From Streptomyces sp. NBC_01445 (lineage in GTDB: Bacteria; Actinomycetota; Actinomycetes; Streptomycetales; Streptomycetaceae), in assembly GCF_035918235.1 (NCBI RefSeq), contig NZ_CP109485.1, positions 7,417,001 through 7,481,000 on the forward strand: DNA of 64,000 nucleotides, in the 5' to 3' direction. Shown piece after piece: positions 7,098-14,732 of the stretch; the first letter of the stretch is position 1, and every line of letters begins with the position of its first letter. The notes under the pieces were generated by a model. It was not told the origin of the DNA and searched no databases. It was given only the letters and a program-made list of their open reading frames with translations. The position numbers were made by a program, and so were the translations under genes.

Positions 7098-8708
7098 ATG
7101 GCAGTACAGCAGCGACCGGAGACGGGCACGAGCCGCCGGGCCTTCCTGCGTAACGTAGGGGTGACCGGCGGTGCGGGCGCGATGTTCGCCACCATGGGCG
7201 CCCTCGGTCTCGCCCCCACCGCACAGGCCGCTTCCCGCGAACAGGCCTACAGCGCACCGAAGTCGGGCGACTTCACGCTCACCGGACGCGGCGCCGCCAA
7301 GGTCGTCGTCGTGGGCGGCGGCATCGCCGGGCTCGCGACGGCGTACGAGCTCGGCAAGGCGGGCTACGACTGTACGGTCCTGGAGGCCAGGGACCGCACC
7401 GGCGGCCGCAACTTCACCGTGCGCGGCGGCGACAGCACCGTCGACCTGTACGGCAACCGGCAGACCGCGCGCTTCTCCCAGGGGCAGTACCTCAACGCCG
7501 GGCCCGCGCGCCTGCCGCAGTGGATGGTCACCCTCGACTACTGCCGCGAACTCGGCGTACCCGTCGAGGTGTTCACGAACACGAACGCCGACGCGTACCT
7601 CTACAACCAGTCCGCCGGCATGACCGCACCCGTGCGCTACCGCACCGCCAAGGCCGATGTGTACGGCTACGTAGCGGAGTTGCTGGCCAAGGCCACAAAC
7701 AAGGGCGCCCTCGACAAGGACCTCACCGCGTCCGACCAGGACCGTCTCATGGAGTTCCTCAAGGACTTCGGGGACCTCGGCGACAAGCTCACCTACGGGG
7801 GCGGGGAGCGCCGCGGCTACACCACGGTCCCGGCAGCCACCGGGACTCCCGGCGTGCTGCTCGGCGACGTGCCGTCCGCGTCGGACGTGTTCGCCAGCGG
7901 CGTCGGGCGGTACTTCTCCTTCGAGTTCGGATTCGACCAGGCCATGCTGATGTTCCAGCCCGTGGGCGGCATGGACCAGATACCCAAGGCCCTGACGCGG
8001 GCGATCGGCGCGCACAAGGTGCGTACGGGCGCTGTCGTCAGCAGGATCACGCAGACGGCCGGTGGGGTCACCGTCACGTACACCCAGGGCGGCAGGACCC
8101 GGGCCATCGAGGCCGACTACTGCGTCGGCGCACTGCCGCCCAACATCCTCGCCAGGATCCCGCACAACCTCGGCTCCGGCGTGCAGTCCGCCCTGGAGGC
8201 CATCACCCCGCAGTCCGCGGGCAAGATCGGCCTTGAGTACCGGTCCCGCTGGTGGGAGCTCGACCACAAGATCTACGGCGGCATCACCGAGACCGACCTC
8301 GACGTCACGCACATCTGGCACCCGTCCTACGGCTTCCACGGGGAGCGCGGTGTACTCGTCGGCTACTACAACTACGACACGGACGCCGACGCGTACGCGA
8401 AGCTCACGCCGGGTGAGCGGGAGAAGCGGGCCGTGGCCGCCGGGGTGAAGATCTACGGCGAGAAGTACCGCACCGAACTTGCCACCTCCTTCTCGCACCA
8501 CTGGCGCCAGACCCCGCACCTGGAAGCCGCCTGGCACGACACGCCCGGCGGCCCCGACGACCCCCGCTACAAGCCCCTCAACGAGCCCACGGGCCGCGTC
8601 TACTTCGCGGGGGACTGGCTCAGCTACACCGACGCCTGGCAGCACGGAGCGTTCACCTCCGCGCGCCGGGCCGTCACCAAGCTCCACGCGCGCGTGCTGT
8701 CCGCCTGA
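7098..8708 (+). CDS. Tat-exported flavin amine oxidase
   Basis: This 536-residue FAD enzyme has an N-terminal twin-arginine signal (TSRRAFLRNVGVTGG, hydrophobic stretch, AQA cleavage site near residue 45). The dinucleotide-binding motif VVVVGGGIAGLATAYELGKAGYD follows, then the GG-R pair EARDRTGGRN. The C-terminal flavin-contact motif is VYFAGDWLSYTDAWQHGAF. This is the monoamine oxidase / L-amino-acid oxidase family: oxidative deamination with O2, giving a keto acid or aldehyde, NH3 and H2O2, here outside the membrane. The exact amine is not predictable. ATG 7098 is preferred over GTG 7080 because AGGGGAG lies 8-9 nt before it. It is divergent from the beta-helix gene and ends in a hairpin terminator. 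Confidence 0.88.
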   Translation: MAVQQRPETGTSRRAFLRNVGVTGGAGAMFATMGALGLAPTAQAASREQAYSAPKSGDFTLTGRGAAKVVVVGGGIAGLATAYELGKAGYDCTVLEARDRTGGRNFTVRGGDSTVDLYGNRQTARFSQGQYLNAGPARLPQWMVTLDYCRELGVPVEVFTNTNADAYLYNQSAGMTAPVRYRTAKADVYGYVAELLAKATNKGALDKDLTASDQDRLMEFLKDFGDLGDKLTYGGGERRGYTTVPAATGTPGVLLGDVPSASDVFASGVGRYFSFEFGFDQAMLMFQPVGGMDQIPKALTRAIGAHKVRTGAVVSRITQTAGGVTVTYTQGGRTRAIEADYCVGALPPNILARIPHNLGSGVQSALEAITPQSAGKIGLEYRSRWWELDHKIYGGITETDLDVTHIWHPSYGFHGERGVLVGYYNYDTDADAYAKLTPGEREKRAVAAGVKIYGEKYRTELATSFSHHWRQTPHLEAAWHDTPGGPDDPRYKPLNEPTGRVYFAGDWLSYTDAWQHGAFTSARRAVTKLHARVLSA

Positions 8709-8738
8709 GGCGAACAGCACGTACGAGCCCGCTGTGAA

Positions 8739-8766
8739 GGGGCGCGGGAGGGAATGCCCGCGCCCC
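8739..8766. terminator. Hairpin after the amine oxidase
   Basis: GGGGCGCGGG (8739-8748) pairs perfectly with CCCGCGCCCC (8757-8766) around an 8-nt loop, 30 nt after the stop codon. No T-run follows, which is common for streptomycete terminators. Confidence 0.7.
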
Positions 8767-8818
8767 ACCGCACGTTCTTCTGCAGGAGAGACACGGGGAG
8801 AGGCGAGGAGCGGTCACA

Positions 8819-9757
8819 GTGCTTGATCCGCAGGGTTTGTACGCATGGGAGCCGAAGGGCCTGGCCGTGGTGGACATGGCGCTCGCCCAGGAGTCGGCCG
8901 GACTGGTCATGCTCTACCACTTCGACGGATACATCGACGCGGGTGAGACCGGCGAACAGATCGTGGACCGGGTCCTCGACTCGCTGCCCCACCAGGTCGT
9001 GGCCCGGTTCGACCACGACCGGCTCGTCGACTACCGGGCCCGCCGCCCGCTGCTCACCTTCCGGCGCGACCGCTGGACGGACTACGACGTGCCCACCCTT
9101 GAGGTGCGGCTCGTCCAGGACGCCACGGGCGCGCCCTTCCTGCTGCTCTCCGGCCCCGAGCCCGACGTCGAGTGGGAGCGTTTCGCGGCCGCCGTGAAGG
9201 AGATCGTCGAGCGGCTCGGCGTGCGCCTCGCGGTCAACTTCCACGGAATCCCGATGGGCGTCCCGCACACACGGCCCGTCGGCCTCACACCGCACGGGAA
9301 CCGGACCGAGCTCGTCCCCGGCCACCGCAGCCCCTTCGACGAGGCGCAGGTCCCAGGCAGCGCGGAGTCCCTCGTGGAGTACCGCCTCATGGAGGCCGGA
9401 CACGACGTACTCGGTGTCGCCGCGCACGTGCCGCACTACATCGCGCGCTCGCCGTACCCCGACGCCGCGTTGACCGTCCTCGAAGCCATCACGGCGGCGA
9501 CCGGCCTGGTGCTGCCCTCGGTGGCGCACGGGCTGCGCACGGAGGCGCACCGCACGCAGACGGAGATCGACCGGCAGATCCAGGAGGGCGACGAGGAACT
9601 CGTCTCGCTCGTCCAGGGACTTGAGCACCAGTACGACGCGGCCGCGGGCGCCGAGAGCCGCGGGAACATGCTGGCCGAACCGACCGACATCCCGTCCGCC
9701 GACGAGATCGGCCTCGAGTTCGAGAAGTTCCTGGCCGAACGCGAGGGCGACGCATAG
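8819..9757 (+). CDS. PAC2 family protein (proteasome-assembly-chaperone-like)
   Basis: The 312-residue protein matches the actinobacterial PAC2 family. It has an N-terminal [19 protein letters not shown] segment, the central [19 protein letters not shown], and a conserved [14 protein letters not shown] loop. [29 protein letters not shown] helix-strand region and an acidic C-terminal tail follow. In eukaryotes the fold belongs to proteasome assembly chaperones; actinobacteria have proteasomes, but a chaperone role for these proteins is not established. The GTG start follows GAGGAG at suitable distance. It precedes coaE by 41 bp, but coaE appears to have its own leaderless promoter. Confidence 0.85.
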   Translation: MLDPQGLYAWEPKGLAVVDMALAQESAGLVMLYHFDGYIDAGETGEQIVDRVLDSLPHQVVARFDHDRLVDYRARRPLLTFRRDRWTDYDVPTLEVRLVQDATGAPFLLLSGPEPDVEWERFAAAVKEIVERLGVRLAVNFHGIPMGVPHTRPVGLTPHGNRTELVPGHRSPFDEAQVPGSAESLVEYRLMEAGHDVLGVAAHVPHYIARSPYPDAALTVLEAITAATGLVLPSVAHGLRTEAHRTQTEIDRQIQEGDEELVSLVQGLEHQYDAAAGAESRGNMLAEPTDIPSADEIGLEFEKFLAEREGDA

Positions 9758-9786
9758 GGGCTGTGGTCAGCCCCGGGGCCCTCGCC

Positions 9787-9792
9787 TAAGCT
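9787..9792 (+). promoter_or_regulatory. -10 box of leaderless coaE
   Basis: TAAGCT ends 6 nt before the coaE ATG, and no ribosome-binding site is visible, so the transcript probably starts at the A of the start codon. Confidence 0.55.
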
Positions 9793-9798
9793 GCCCGC

Positions 9799-10401
9799 AT
9801 GCTGAAGGTGGGTCTGACCGGCGGAATCGGCGCCGGCAAGAGCGAGGTGTCCCGGCTGCTCGTGGAGCACGGGGCCGTACTGATCGACGCGGACCGCATC
9901 GCGCGGGAGGTCGTGGAGCCCGGAACTCCCGGACTCGCCGCGGTCGTCGAGGCGTTCGGGAGCGAGGTGCTCGCCCCGGACGGCTCGCTGGACCGGCCGG
10001 CGCTCGGCACGATCGTCTTCGCCGACGCGGGCCGCCTCGCCGTCCTCAACTCGATCGTGCACCCGCTCGTCGGCGCCCGCTCCGCCGAACTCGAAGCCGC
10101 CGCCACCGGTGACTCCGTCGTCGTGCACGACGTACCGCTGCTCGCCGAGAACGGCCTGGCGCCGCTGTACGACCTCGTGGTCGTCGTCGACGCGAGCCCC
10201 GAGACCCAGCTCGACCGCCTCGTGCGCCTGCGCGGCATGAGCGAGGAGGACGCCCGCGCCCGCATGGCCGCCCAGGCCACCCGCGACAAGCGTCTGGAGA
10301 TCGCCGACATCGTGATCGACAACGACGTACCGCTCGACGAGCTGCACCGGCGGGTCGACGCCGTCTGGGCGGACCTCGCGCAGCGGGCGGCCGCGGCCTA
10401 G
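9799..10401 (+). CDS. coaE: Dephospho-CoA kinase
   Basis: CoaE phosphorylates the 3'-OH of the ribose of dephospho-CoA with ATP, the last step of coenzyme A synthesis, in the cytoplasm. The 200-residue sequence begins with the exact family start [17 protein letters not shown] (P-loop GGIGAGKS at residues 8-15). It continues with the DADRIAREV motif that contacts CoA, the HPLVGAR lid region, [13 protein letters not shown], and the C-terminal IADIVIDN(D) motif. Length is normal. It has no ribosome-binding site and a TAAGCT box 6 nt upstream, so it is likely leaderless. A DUF3592 gene follows after 13 bp. Confidence 0.97.
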   Translation: MLKVGLTGGIGAGKSEVSRLLVEHGAVLIDADRIAREVVEPGTPGLAAVVEAFGSEVLAPDGSLDRPALGTIVFADAGRLAVLNSIVHPLVGARSAELEAAATGDSVVVHDVPLLAENGLAPLYDLVVVVDASPETQLDRLVRLRGMSEEDARARMAAQATRDKRLEIADIVIDNDVPLDELHRRVDAVWADLAQRAAAA

Positions 10402-10414
10402 AAGGGGGACGGGC

Positions 10415-10798
10415 GTGGTCGTACTGGCGGCGTTCACCTTCCTCGGCGGCCTGGTGGCGATCCTCGCCGGGGCGTACGGGCTGCGCCGGACCCGGCGGAT
10501 CAGCGAGGCCGGACGCGTCACGCAGGCACTCGTGAAACCCCCGCAGGCGGGTTCCGAGCGGCCCCTGCTGCAGTTCGAGACGCACGACGGCCGCGTCATC
10601 GAGGTGCCGTCCCCCGCGCCGCCCACCCGGCGGCTGCCGCTGACGCCGGGCGGCCTGGTCCGTATCGCCTACGACGTCGACGACCCGCGCGAGACCGTGC
10701 TCATCGGCGGCGAGCGGCCTGCCCTCGACTGGGTGTTCGTGGCCGCGGGAGTGGCGCTGGCCGTGCTCGGCGCGGTACTCGCGGTGACCGGGCGCTGA
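10415..10798 (+). CDS. DUF3592 membrane protein
   Basis: This 127-residue protein has one N-terminal helix (VVLAAFTFLGGLVAILAGAYGL), a small beta-rich soluble domain, and a second helix at the C-terminus (WVFVAAGVALAVLGAVLAVTG). The soluble part includes LLQFETHDGRVIEVPSP and GGLVRIAYDVDDPRETVL. This layout is that of DUF3592 proteins, whose function is unknown. It follows coaE after 13 bp with a GAAGGGGGAC ribosome-binding site and GTG start, so the two are probably co-transcribed. Confidence 0.85.
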   Translation: MVVLAAFTFLGGLVAILAGAYGLRRTRRISEAGRVTQALVKPPQAGSERPLLQFETHDGRVIEVPSPAPPTRRLPLTPGGLVRIAYDVDDPRETVLIGGERPALDWVFVAAGVALAVLGAVLAVTGR

Positions 10799-10900
10799 GC
10801 CTTCGACTCGGTCGGACGTACGTACGTCAGGGTGTTACGGGGGAGGAATAGGGCCGACAGTCCACGCCGTTGACGTGGATGACGAAGGAGGGAGACAGCT

Positions 10901-11269
10901 GTGCCCCACTCCAACCCGGAGACGCACGTCATCGACTTCCGCGCCGCTGAGCAACTGCTCGCGGCGCGTGACCCGCGAGGCGCGGTGAAACTGCTCGACC
11001 CGGTCATCGCGGCCCACCCCGAGAACACGGCGGCGCGGCTGCTGCGGGCCCGCGCGTTCTTCGCCTCGGCCCAACTGCGCGCGGCCGAGCTGGAATTCAC
11101 CATCGTCCTGGAGCGCGAGCCGGACAACGCGTTCGCGCACTTCGCGCTCGCCCGCACCTATCAGCGTGCCGCGCGGCCGGACCAGGCACGGCGCCATTTC
11201 CGGCTGGCGGCCGCACTGGATCCGCAGCCGGACTACGTGGCCGCGGCCGCTTTCGACGACGCTCCGTAA
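10901..11269 (+). CDS. Small TPR-repeat protein
   Basis: The 122-residue protein consists of about three tetratricopeptide-like helical hairpins: AEQLLAARDPRGAVKLLDPVIAAHPENTAA, ARAFFASAQLRAAELEFTIVLEREPDNAFA, and ALARTYQRAARPDQARRHFRLAAALDPQPD. TPR modules mediate protein contacts; no catalytic residues are seen. A very strong ribosome-binding site (GAAGGAGG) precedes the GTG start. Stand-alone proteins of this size are common in Streptomyces and uncharacterised. Confidence 0.85.
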   Translation: MPHSNPETHVIDFRAAEQLLAARDPRGAVKLLDPVIAAHPENTAARLLRARAFFASAQLRAAELEFTIVLEREPDNAFAHFALARTYQRAARPDQARRHFRLAAALDPQPDYVAAAAFDDAP

Positions 11270-11299
11270 GGCGAGGCCCCTAGGGAGTTCCAGGGCGGT

Positions 11300-11596
11300 C
11301 TAGGGCTTGTCGTCCGGGGGATTGTAGGGCGGTACGGGCGGTACGTCCGGGGGATCGTAGGGCGGTACGTCGGGGCCCGGCTGGTAGTGCGGGCCCTGCC
11401 GGATGTGGCGGGTGATCACGAACAGGTCGACGGTCACGATCAGCCACAGCACACCGCACGCGAACGCCCACCACGGGCGGTCCGTGAGGATGAACGCGAC
11501 CGTGCCGAAGATCGTCCAGACCAGACCCCAGATGCTGAGCCACAGCCGGGCGCGCAGGGCACTGCGCGCGGTCACGGGTTCACTGCCCGTACGCAT
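11300..11596 (-). CDS. Small membrane protein with proline-rich tail
   Basis: The 98-residue protein has two hydrophobic helices (ARLWLSIWGLVWTIFGTVAFIL and WWAFACGVLWLIVTVDLFVI) on an N-terminal basic segment. The C-terminal tail is built from repeated PPYDPPD / PPVPPYNPPD motifs with several tyrosines. GGAGGTG lies 7 nt before ATG 11596, fixing the start. I do not recognise a named family. The tail resembles proline-rich cytoplasmic tails that bind partner proteins, but that is only a resemblance. A long inverted repeat lies directly upstream of its ribosome-binding site. Confidence 0.72.
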   Translation of the reverse strand: MRTGSEPVTARSALRARLWLSIWGLVWTIFGTVAFILTDRPWWAFACGVLWLIVTVDLFVITRHIRQGPHYQPGPDVPPYDPPDVPPVPPYNPPDDKP

Positions 11597-11608
11597 CGTC
11601 ACCACCTC

Positions 11609-11652
11609 CGCCCGTGAAGAGGTACCCCCTCCAGGGTGCCTCTTCACGGGCG
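11609..11652. repeat. Perfect 14-bp inverted repeat in a divergent control region
   Basis: CGCCCGTGAAGAGG (11609-11622) and its exact complement (11639-11652) flank 16 nt. Inside, ACCC and GGGT can add four more pairs after one mismatch. It lies just upstream of the ribosome-binding site of the minus-strand membrane protein and about 115 bp upstream of the divergent acyltransferase-like gene. It could be an operator dyad or an RNA hairpin in the minus-strand leader. Confidence 0.7.
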
Positions 11653-11766
11653 CAGGCGTCGGGTACGTCCGCACCCTCGCGCGGCGCACCGTTCCCTGAA
11701 AAGGTGAGATGGTTTCCGGTCGGCGGAGTTCGGTCGCCGGGGTTCGGCCGGCGGAGGGGAGTACGC

Positions 11767-12789
11767 GTGCTGGACGGGCGGAAGAGCGGCGAGCGGCTCG
11801 CGGGATGGATGGAGGCGCTCGACGGACAGGAACGGGCGGAGGCGGTGATCCCCGACGCGGAGGACCTGCCCGAGGTCCTCCTCGATCTCGGGGTCGCCCA
11901 CGAGGACATCAACGAACTCGTCGCGCTGCGCCCCCGCGTGGCCGACGATCCCGGAGTGCGCGATCTCCTGGAGCGGGCCGTGGACGCCGTCACCCGGGAC
12001 ATGGGCACGGTCGGCGGAAGCCCTCCCTTCCCGTCCCCGCCCGACGGAGGTGACCTCCTCGAACGCTGCTTCTCCGTGTACGTCTACGTGGCGGCGCTGC
12101 CCGCCACGCGCGCGTACCACCGCGGTCTCGGGGTGCCGGACGACGTCTCGCGGCGCACCCTCGCCGACCTGGGGCGCCACATGGCCGTCCACCGCAGGCG
12201 GTACGGCAGTTGCGGCATTCACGCGGTCGCCTGGCTCGGCCTGCACTTCCATGGGGAGCTCTACCAGCTGGGCCGGCTCCAGTACCAGCGGGCCCTGCTC
12301 GGCGGGCGCTCGGCAGGCGCGGCCGCCGCCGCGGGCCTGCCGGTGACGGCGGACGACCTGTGCATGAACCTCCATATCCCCGACTTCCGGGGCCCGCTGT
12401 CCCCGCGCGCGTGCGACCGGTCCCTCGCTCTGGCCAGGGAGTTCTTCGCGCGCCACTACCCCGAGGAGCGCTATGAGACCGCCGTCTGCCACTCCTGGCT
12501 CCTCGACGCCCAGCTGAAGGACCAGCTGCCGAAGGACTCCAACCTGGTGCGGTTCCAGGAGCGATTCCGTACGTCCTGGGAGGACACGGAACCGGACGAC
12601 GAGGGCCCGGTCGGCTTCGTCTTCGGCGACCCCCGTCTCCCCATCGGTGAACTGCCGCGCCGCACGAGCGTCGAGCGGGCCGTCGGCGACCATCTGCGGA
12701 GCGGCGGGCACTGGTACGGAGGGCATGGCTGGTTCCCGTTGCCGTGGTCGGGAACTGCCGCCCCAGGACGGCTCGTTGAAGGGGCATGA
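11767..12789 (+). CDS. Acyltransferase-domain protein (NAT_N / GNAT_C type)
   Basis: The 340-residue sequence has an N-terminal helical part with VIPDAEDLPEVLLDLGVAHEDINELVALRPRV and a larger C-terminal part. The latter contains RRYGSCGIHAVAWLGLHFHGELYQLGRLQYQRAL, LCMNLHIPDFRGPLSPRACDRSL, and CHSWLLDAQLKDQLPKDSNLVRFQERF. This is the pattern of actinobacterial proteins annotated as acyltransferase-domain (NAT_N plus GNAT_C); the reaction is unknown. GTG 11767 was chosen because GGAGGGGAG lies about 6 nt before it; the frame stays open further upstream but through the inverted repeat. The stop overlaps the next gene's start (ATGA), so the two are translationally coupled. Confidence 0.8.
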   Translation: MLDGRKSGERLAGWMEALDGQERAEAVIPDAEDLPEVLLDLGVAHEDINELVALRPRVADDPGVRDLLERAVDAVTRDMGTVGGSPPFPSPPDGGDLLERCFSVYVYVAALPATRAYHRGLGVPDDVSRRTLADLGRHMAVHRRRYGSCGIHAVAWLGLHFHGELYQLGRLQYQRALLGGRSAGAAAAAGLPVTADDLCMNLHIPDFRGPLSPRACDRSLALAREFFARHYPEERYETAVCHSWLLDAQLKDQLPKDSNLVRFQERFRTSWEDTEPDDEGPVGFVFGDPRLPIGELPRRTSVERAVGDHLRSGGHWYGGHGWFPLPWSGTAAPGRLVEGA

Positions 12790-13475
12790 GCCTTGAGATG
12801 CGTGAGGGATACGGAGGGACGGGACCCGGCGCCATCACGCCGGACGGCTGCGCGGTCGATCTGTACGCGCGCCTGCCCGTAGGGGACGAGCCCGACATCA
12901 TCGCCGCGGCCGTGCCCGCGGGAGCGAGCATTCTCGAACTGGGCAGCGGCGTCGGCCGGATGACGCACCCCCTCATCGAGCGCGGCTTCACGGTCACCGC
13001 CGTGGACGAGTCCGCCGAGATGCTGGAGCGGGTGCGCGGGGCGCGGACGATCTGTTCACCGGTCGAGTCGCTGGACGCGGGCGGGACGTTCGACATGGTG
13101 CTGCTCGCGTCGTTCCTCGTGCACGCCGGGGATGTGGCGGTGCGGCAGGGGCTGCTCGACACCTGTCGGCGTCATGTCGCCGACAGGGGATGCGTGTTGA
13201 TCCAGCGCGAGGGCCCGGACTACCACACGAACCTGCCGCGCGAGCGCGTGGACCCGAGCGGTTTCACGGTCCGCATCGTGTCCGCGGACCCCGTCGGGGA
13301 CGGGGTGAACTCGGTGCGTGCGGAGTACGAGTTCCCCGACGCGGCCTGGACGCACACGTTCCTGGCGAGGCCCCTGACGCAGGAGCAGTTCGAAGAGGCG
13401 CTCGCCCAGGCCGGGTTGAAGGTCGACCGGTATCTCACGGACGACCAGGTGTGGGTGCGGGCGGTGCCTGCATAA
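12786..13475 (+). CDS. Class I SAM-dependent methyltransferase
   Basis: The 229-residue protein carries motif I ASILELGSGVGRMT, the acidic ribose-binding position in VTAVDESAEM, and motif IV-like FDMVLLASFLVHAG. It ends in a beta-rich C-terminal part. It starts inside the stop of the upstream acyltransferase-like gene (4-bp overlap), so the two probably act in the same modification pathway. The substrate is not predictable. Confidence 0.88.
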   Translation: MSLEMREGYGGTGPGAITPDGCAVDLYARLPVGDEPDIIAAAVPAGASILELGSGVGRMTHPLIERGFTVTAVDESAEMLERVRGARTICSPVESLDAGGTFDMVLLASFLVHAGDVAVRQGLLDTCRRHVADRGCVLIQREGPDYHTNLPRERVDPSGFTVRIVSADPVGDGVNSVRAEYEFPDAAWTHTFLARPLTQEQFEEALAQAGLKVDRYLTDDQVWVRAVPA

Positions 13476-13572
13476 AGGCGCCGGGCGACCGATGAGTTGC
13501 ATGGGGTGCCGCCGTCTATCTCTGTGACAGCCGGACAGCAAGGCCCGGCGCCGACTCACCGAGGAGCACCCC

Positions 13573-14031
13573 ATGTCCGAGACCACCGCCCCCGTCACGA
13601 CCGCCGCTTCCGCCGCCTCCGTCACCGCCGCCCCGGCCCCCGGCAGGGCTCGCGCCGCCCGCATCGCGCTGCGCACGCTCACGGTGCTGCTCGCGCTGTT
13701 CTACGGCGTCGCGAGCGCCCTGCCCAAGCTGATCGCGCACCCGTCGGCGGTCGAGTCGTTCGACACGATCGGGTGGGGGAGCGCGGCGATGTACATCATC
13801 GGCGCTCTCGAACTGGCCGGAGGAATCGCCCTGTTGGTGCCGGTGCTCTCCGGAGTCGCCCCGATCGCGCTGAGCGCGCTGATGGCCGGCGCGTTCGTCG
13901 TGCAGATGTCCTACTTCGACGGGGAGAACGCGGCGACGCCGCTCATCCTGATCGTCCCGCTGGCGCTCCTCGCGTGGACACGGCGCCGGAGCAACGCGGA
14001 TCTGGTCCGCCTGGTCAAGCGCCGGGCGTGA
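13573..14031 (+). CDS. DoxX family membrane protein
   Basis: The 152-residue protein has a Thr/Ala-rich cytoplasmic N-terminus, then four membrane helices. The family-typical stretch ALFYGVASALPKLIAHPSAVESFDTIGWGSA and the Glu of IIGALELAGGIALLVP match DoxX/DoxD-like quinone-linked membrane proteins. Start: ATG after GAGGAG. The role in Streptomyces is unknown; in other actinobacteria DoxX proteins take part in redox stress resistance. Ends at a strong bidirectional terminator shared with the convergent S4-domain gene. Confidence 0.85.
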   Translation: MSETTAPVTTAASAASVTAAPAPGRARAARIALRTLTVLLALFYGVASALPKLIAHPSAVESFDTIGWGSAAMYIIGALELAGGIALLVPVLSGVAPIALSALMAGAFVVQMSYFDGENAATPLILIVPLALLAWTRRRSNADLVRLVKRRA

Positions 14032-14044
14032 CCCCCGCGGCCGG

Positions 14045-14076
14045 AGGCTGACCCCGTCGACGTACGGGGTCAGCCT
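14045..14076. terminator. Bidirectional terminator, DoxX and S4 genes
   Basis: A perfect 13-bp stem (14045-14057 with 14064-14076) around a 6-nt loop, followed by TTT on the + strand. The stop codon of the minus-strand S4 gene (14070-14072) lies inside the stem. Confidence 0.88.
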
Positions 14077-14600
14077 TTGTCGCGTCCGTCCGCGTGATCC
14101 TGCGCCGGGGGTACGGGGCCCGCGCCGAACGTCGCGCGCAGCCGGTCCATGTCCCTGCGGTCCCGCTTCGTCGGGCGCCCCGCGCCGCGGTCACGGATGG
14201 CCACGGGGGCGACGGCGGCGCGCGGCGGGGGCGGCGGGCTGTTGTCCACGTAACACTCGACGGCGACCGGGGCGCCCACGCGCTTGCGGATCAGGCGCTT
14301 CACGATCACGACCCGCTCGTGCCCGCCGGCCTGCCGGACCCGCACCTCGTCGCCCACGCGCACGTTGTAGGCGGCCTTCACGCGATCGCCGTTGACCTTC
14401 ACATGCCCGCCCCGGCACGCCGTCGCGCCCGCCGAGCGCGTCTTGGCCAGCCGCACGGACCAGATCCAGCTGTCGATCCGCACGCTCTCACCGGCACCGG
14501 GTGCGGCCGCCCGCGCCGCGTCCACCGCGCTCGAAGCCGTATCCGAACCAGTACCGGAACGAGTACCCGAACCGGAATCCGAAGCAGTATCCGAAGCCAT
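14070..14600 (-). CDS. S4-domain RNA-binding protein (Hsp15/HslR-like)
   Basis: The 176-residue protein contains an S4 fold: VRIDSWIWSVRLAKTRSAGATACRGGHVKVNGDRVKAAYNVRVGDEVRV. This is the Hsp15 pattern, which in E. coli binds stalled 50S subunits carrying nascent chains. After it come a basic stretch (VKRLIRKRVG), a proline run and a charged tail (GRPTKRDRRDMDRL). The N-terminal ~25 residues are unusual: four-residue repeats of the form (D/G)-(T/S)-x-S encoded by a 12-bp minisatellite. TAAGGT ends 6 nt before the ATG and no ribosome-binding site is visible, so it is probably leaderless. Confidence 0.87.
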   Translation of the reverse strand: MASDTASDSGSGTRSGTGSDTASSAVDAARAAAPGAGESVRIDSWIWSVRLAKTRSAGATACRGGHVKVNGDRVKAAYNVRVGDEVRVRQAGGHERVVIVKRLIRKRVGAPVAVECYVDNSPPPPPRAAVAPVAIRDRGAGRPTKRDRRDMDRLRATFGAGPVPPAQDHADGRDKG

Positions 14601-14603
14601 GCC
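14532..14603 (-). repeat. 12-bp coding minisatellite at the S4 gene start
   Basis: Six degenerate 12-bp units run from 14532 to 14603 (plus-strand forms CGAAGCCGTATC, CGAACCAGTACC, GGAACGAGTACC, CGAACCGGAATC, CGAAGCAGTATC, CGAAGCCATGCC). In protein they give DTAS, DSGS, GTRS, GTGS, DTAS. The last unit contains the start codon. Confidence 0.8.
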
Positions 14604-14606
14604 TCG

Positions 14607-14612
14607 ACCTTA
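14607..14612 (-). promoter_or_regulatory. -10 box of the leaderless S4 gene
   Basis: TAAGGT on the minus strand, 6 nt before the ATG at 14600, with no Shine-Dalgarno sequence between. Confidence 0.5.
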
Positions 14613-14732
14613 GTCCCGGATTGCCCCGATCCGGCGAGTCACCCGGACGCCACACGTCACCCCGACGGATAATCCGGACAAAATGCCACGCCTTTCAAGG
14701 GCAGCCACCGGACAGCGAGGGGTTTGGACGCC

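Noticed and set aside
13477..13552. GGCGCCGGGC ... GCCCGGCGCC inverted repeat before the DoxX gene
   Set aside because: Arms are 56 nt apart and fully GC; could pair in RNA but such matches are expected by chance at this GC content.
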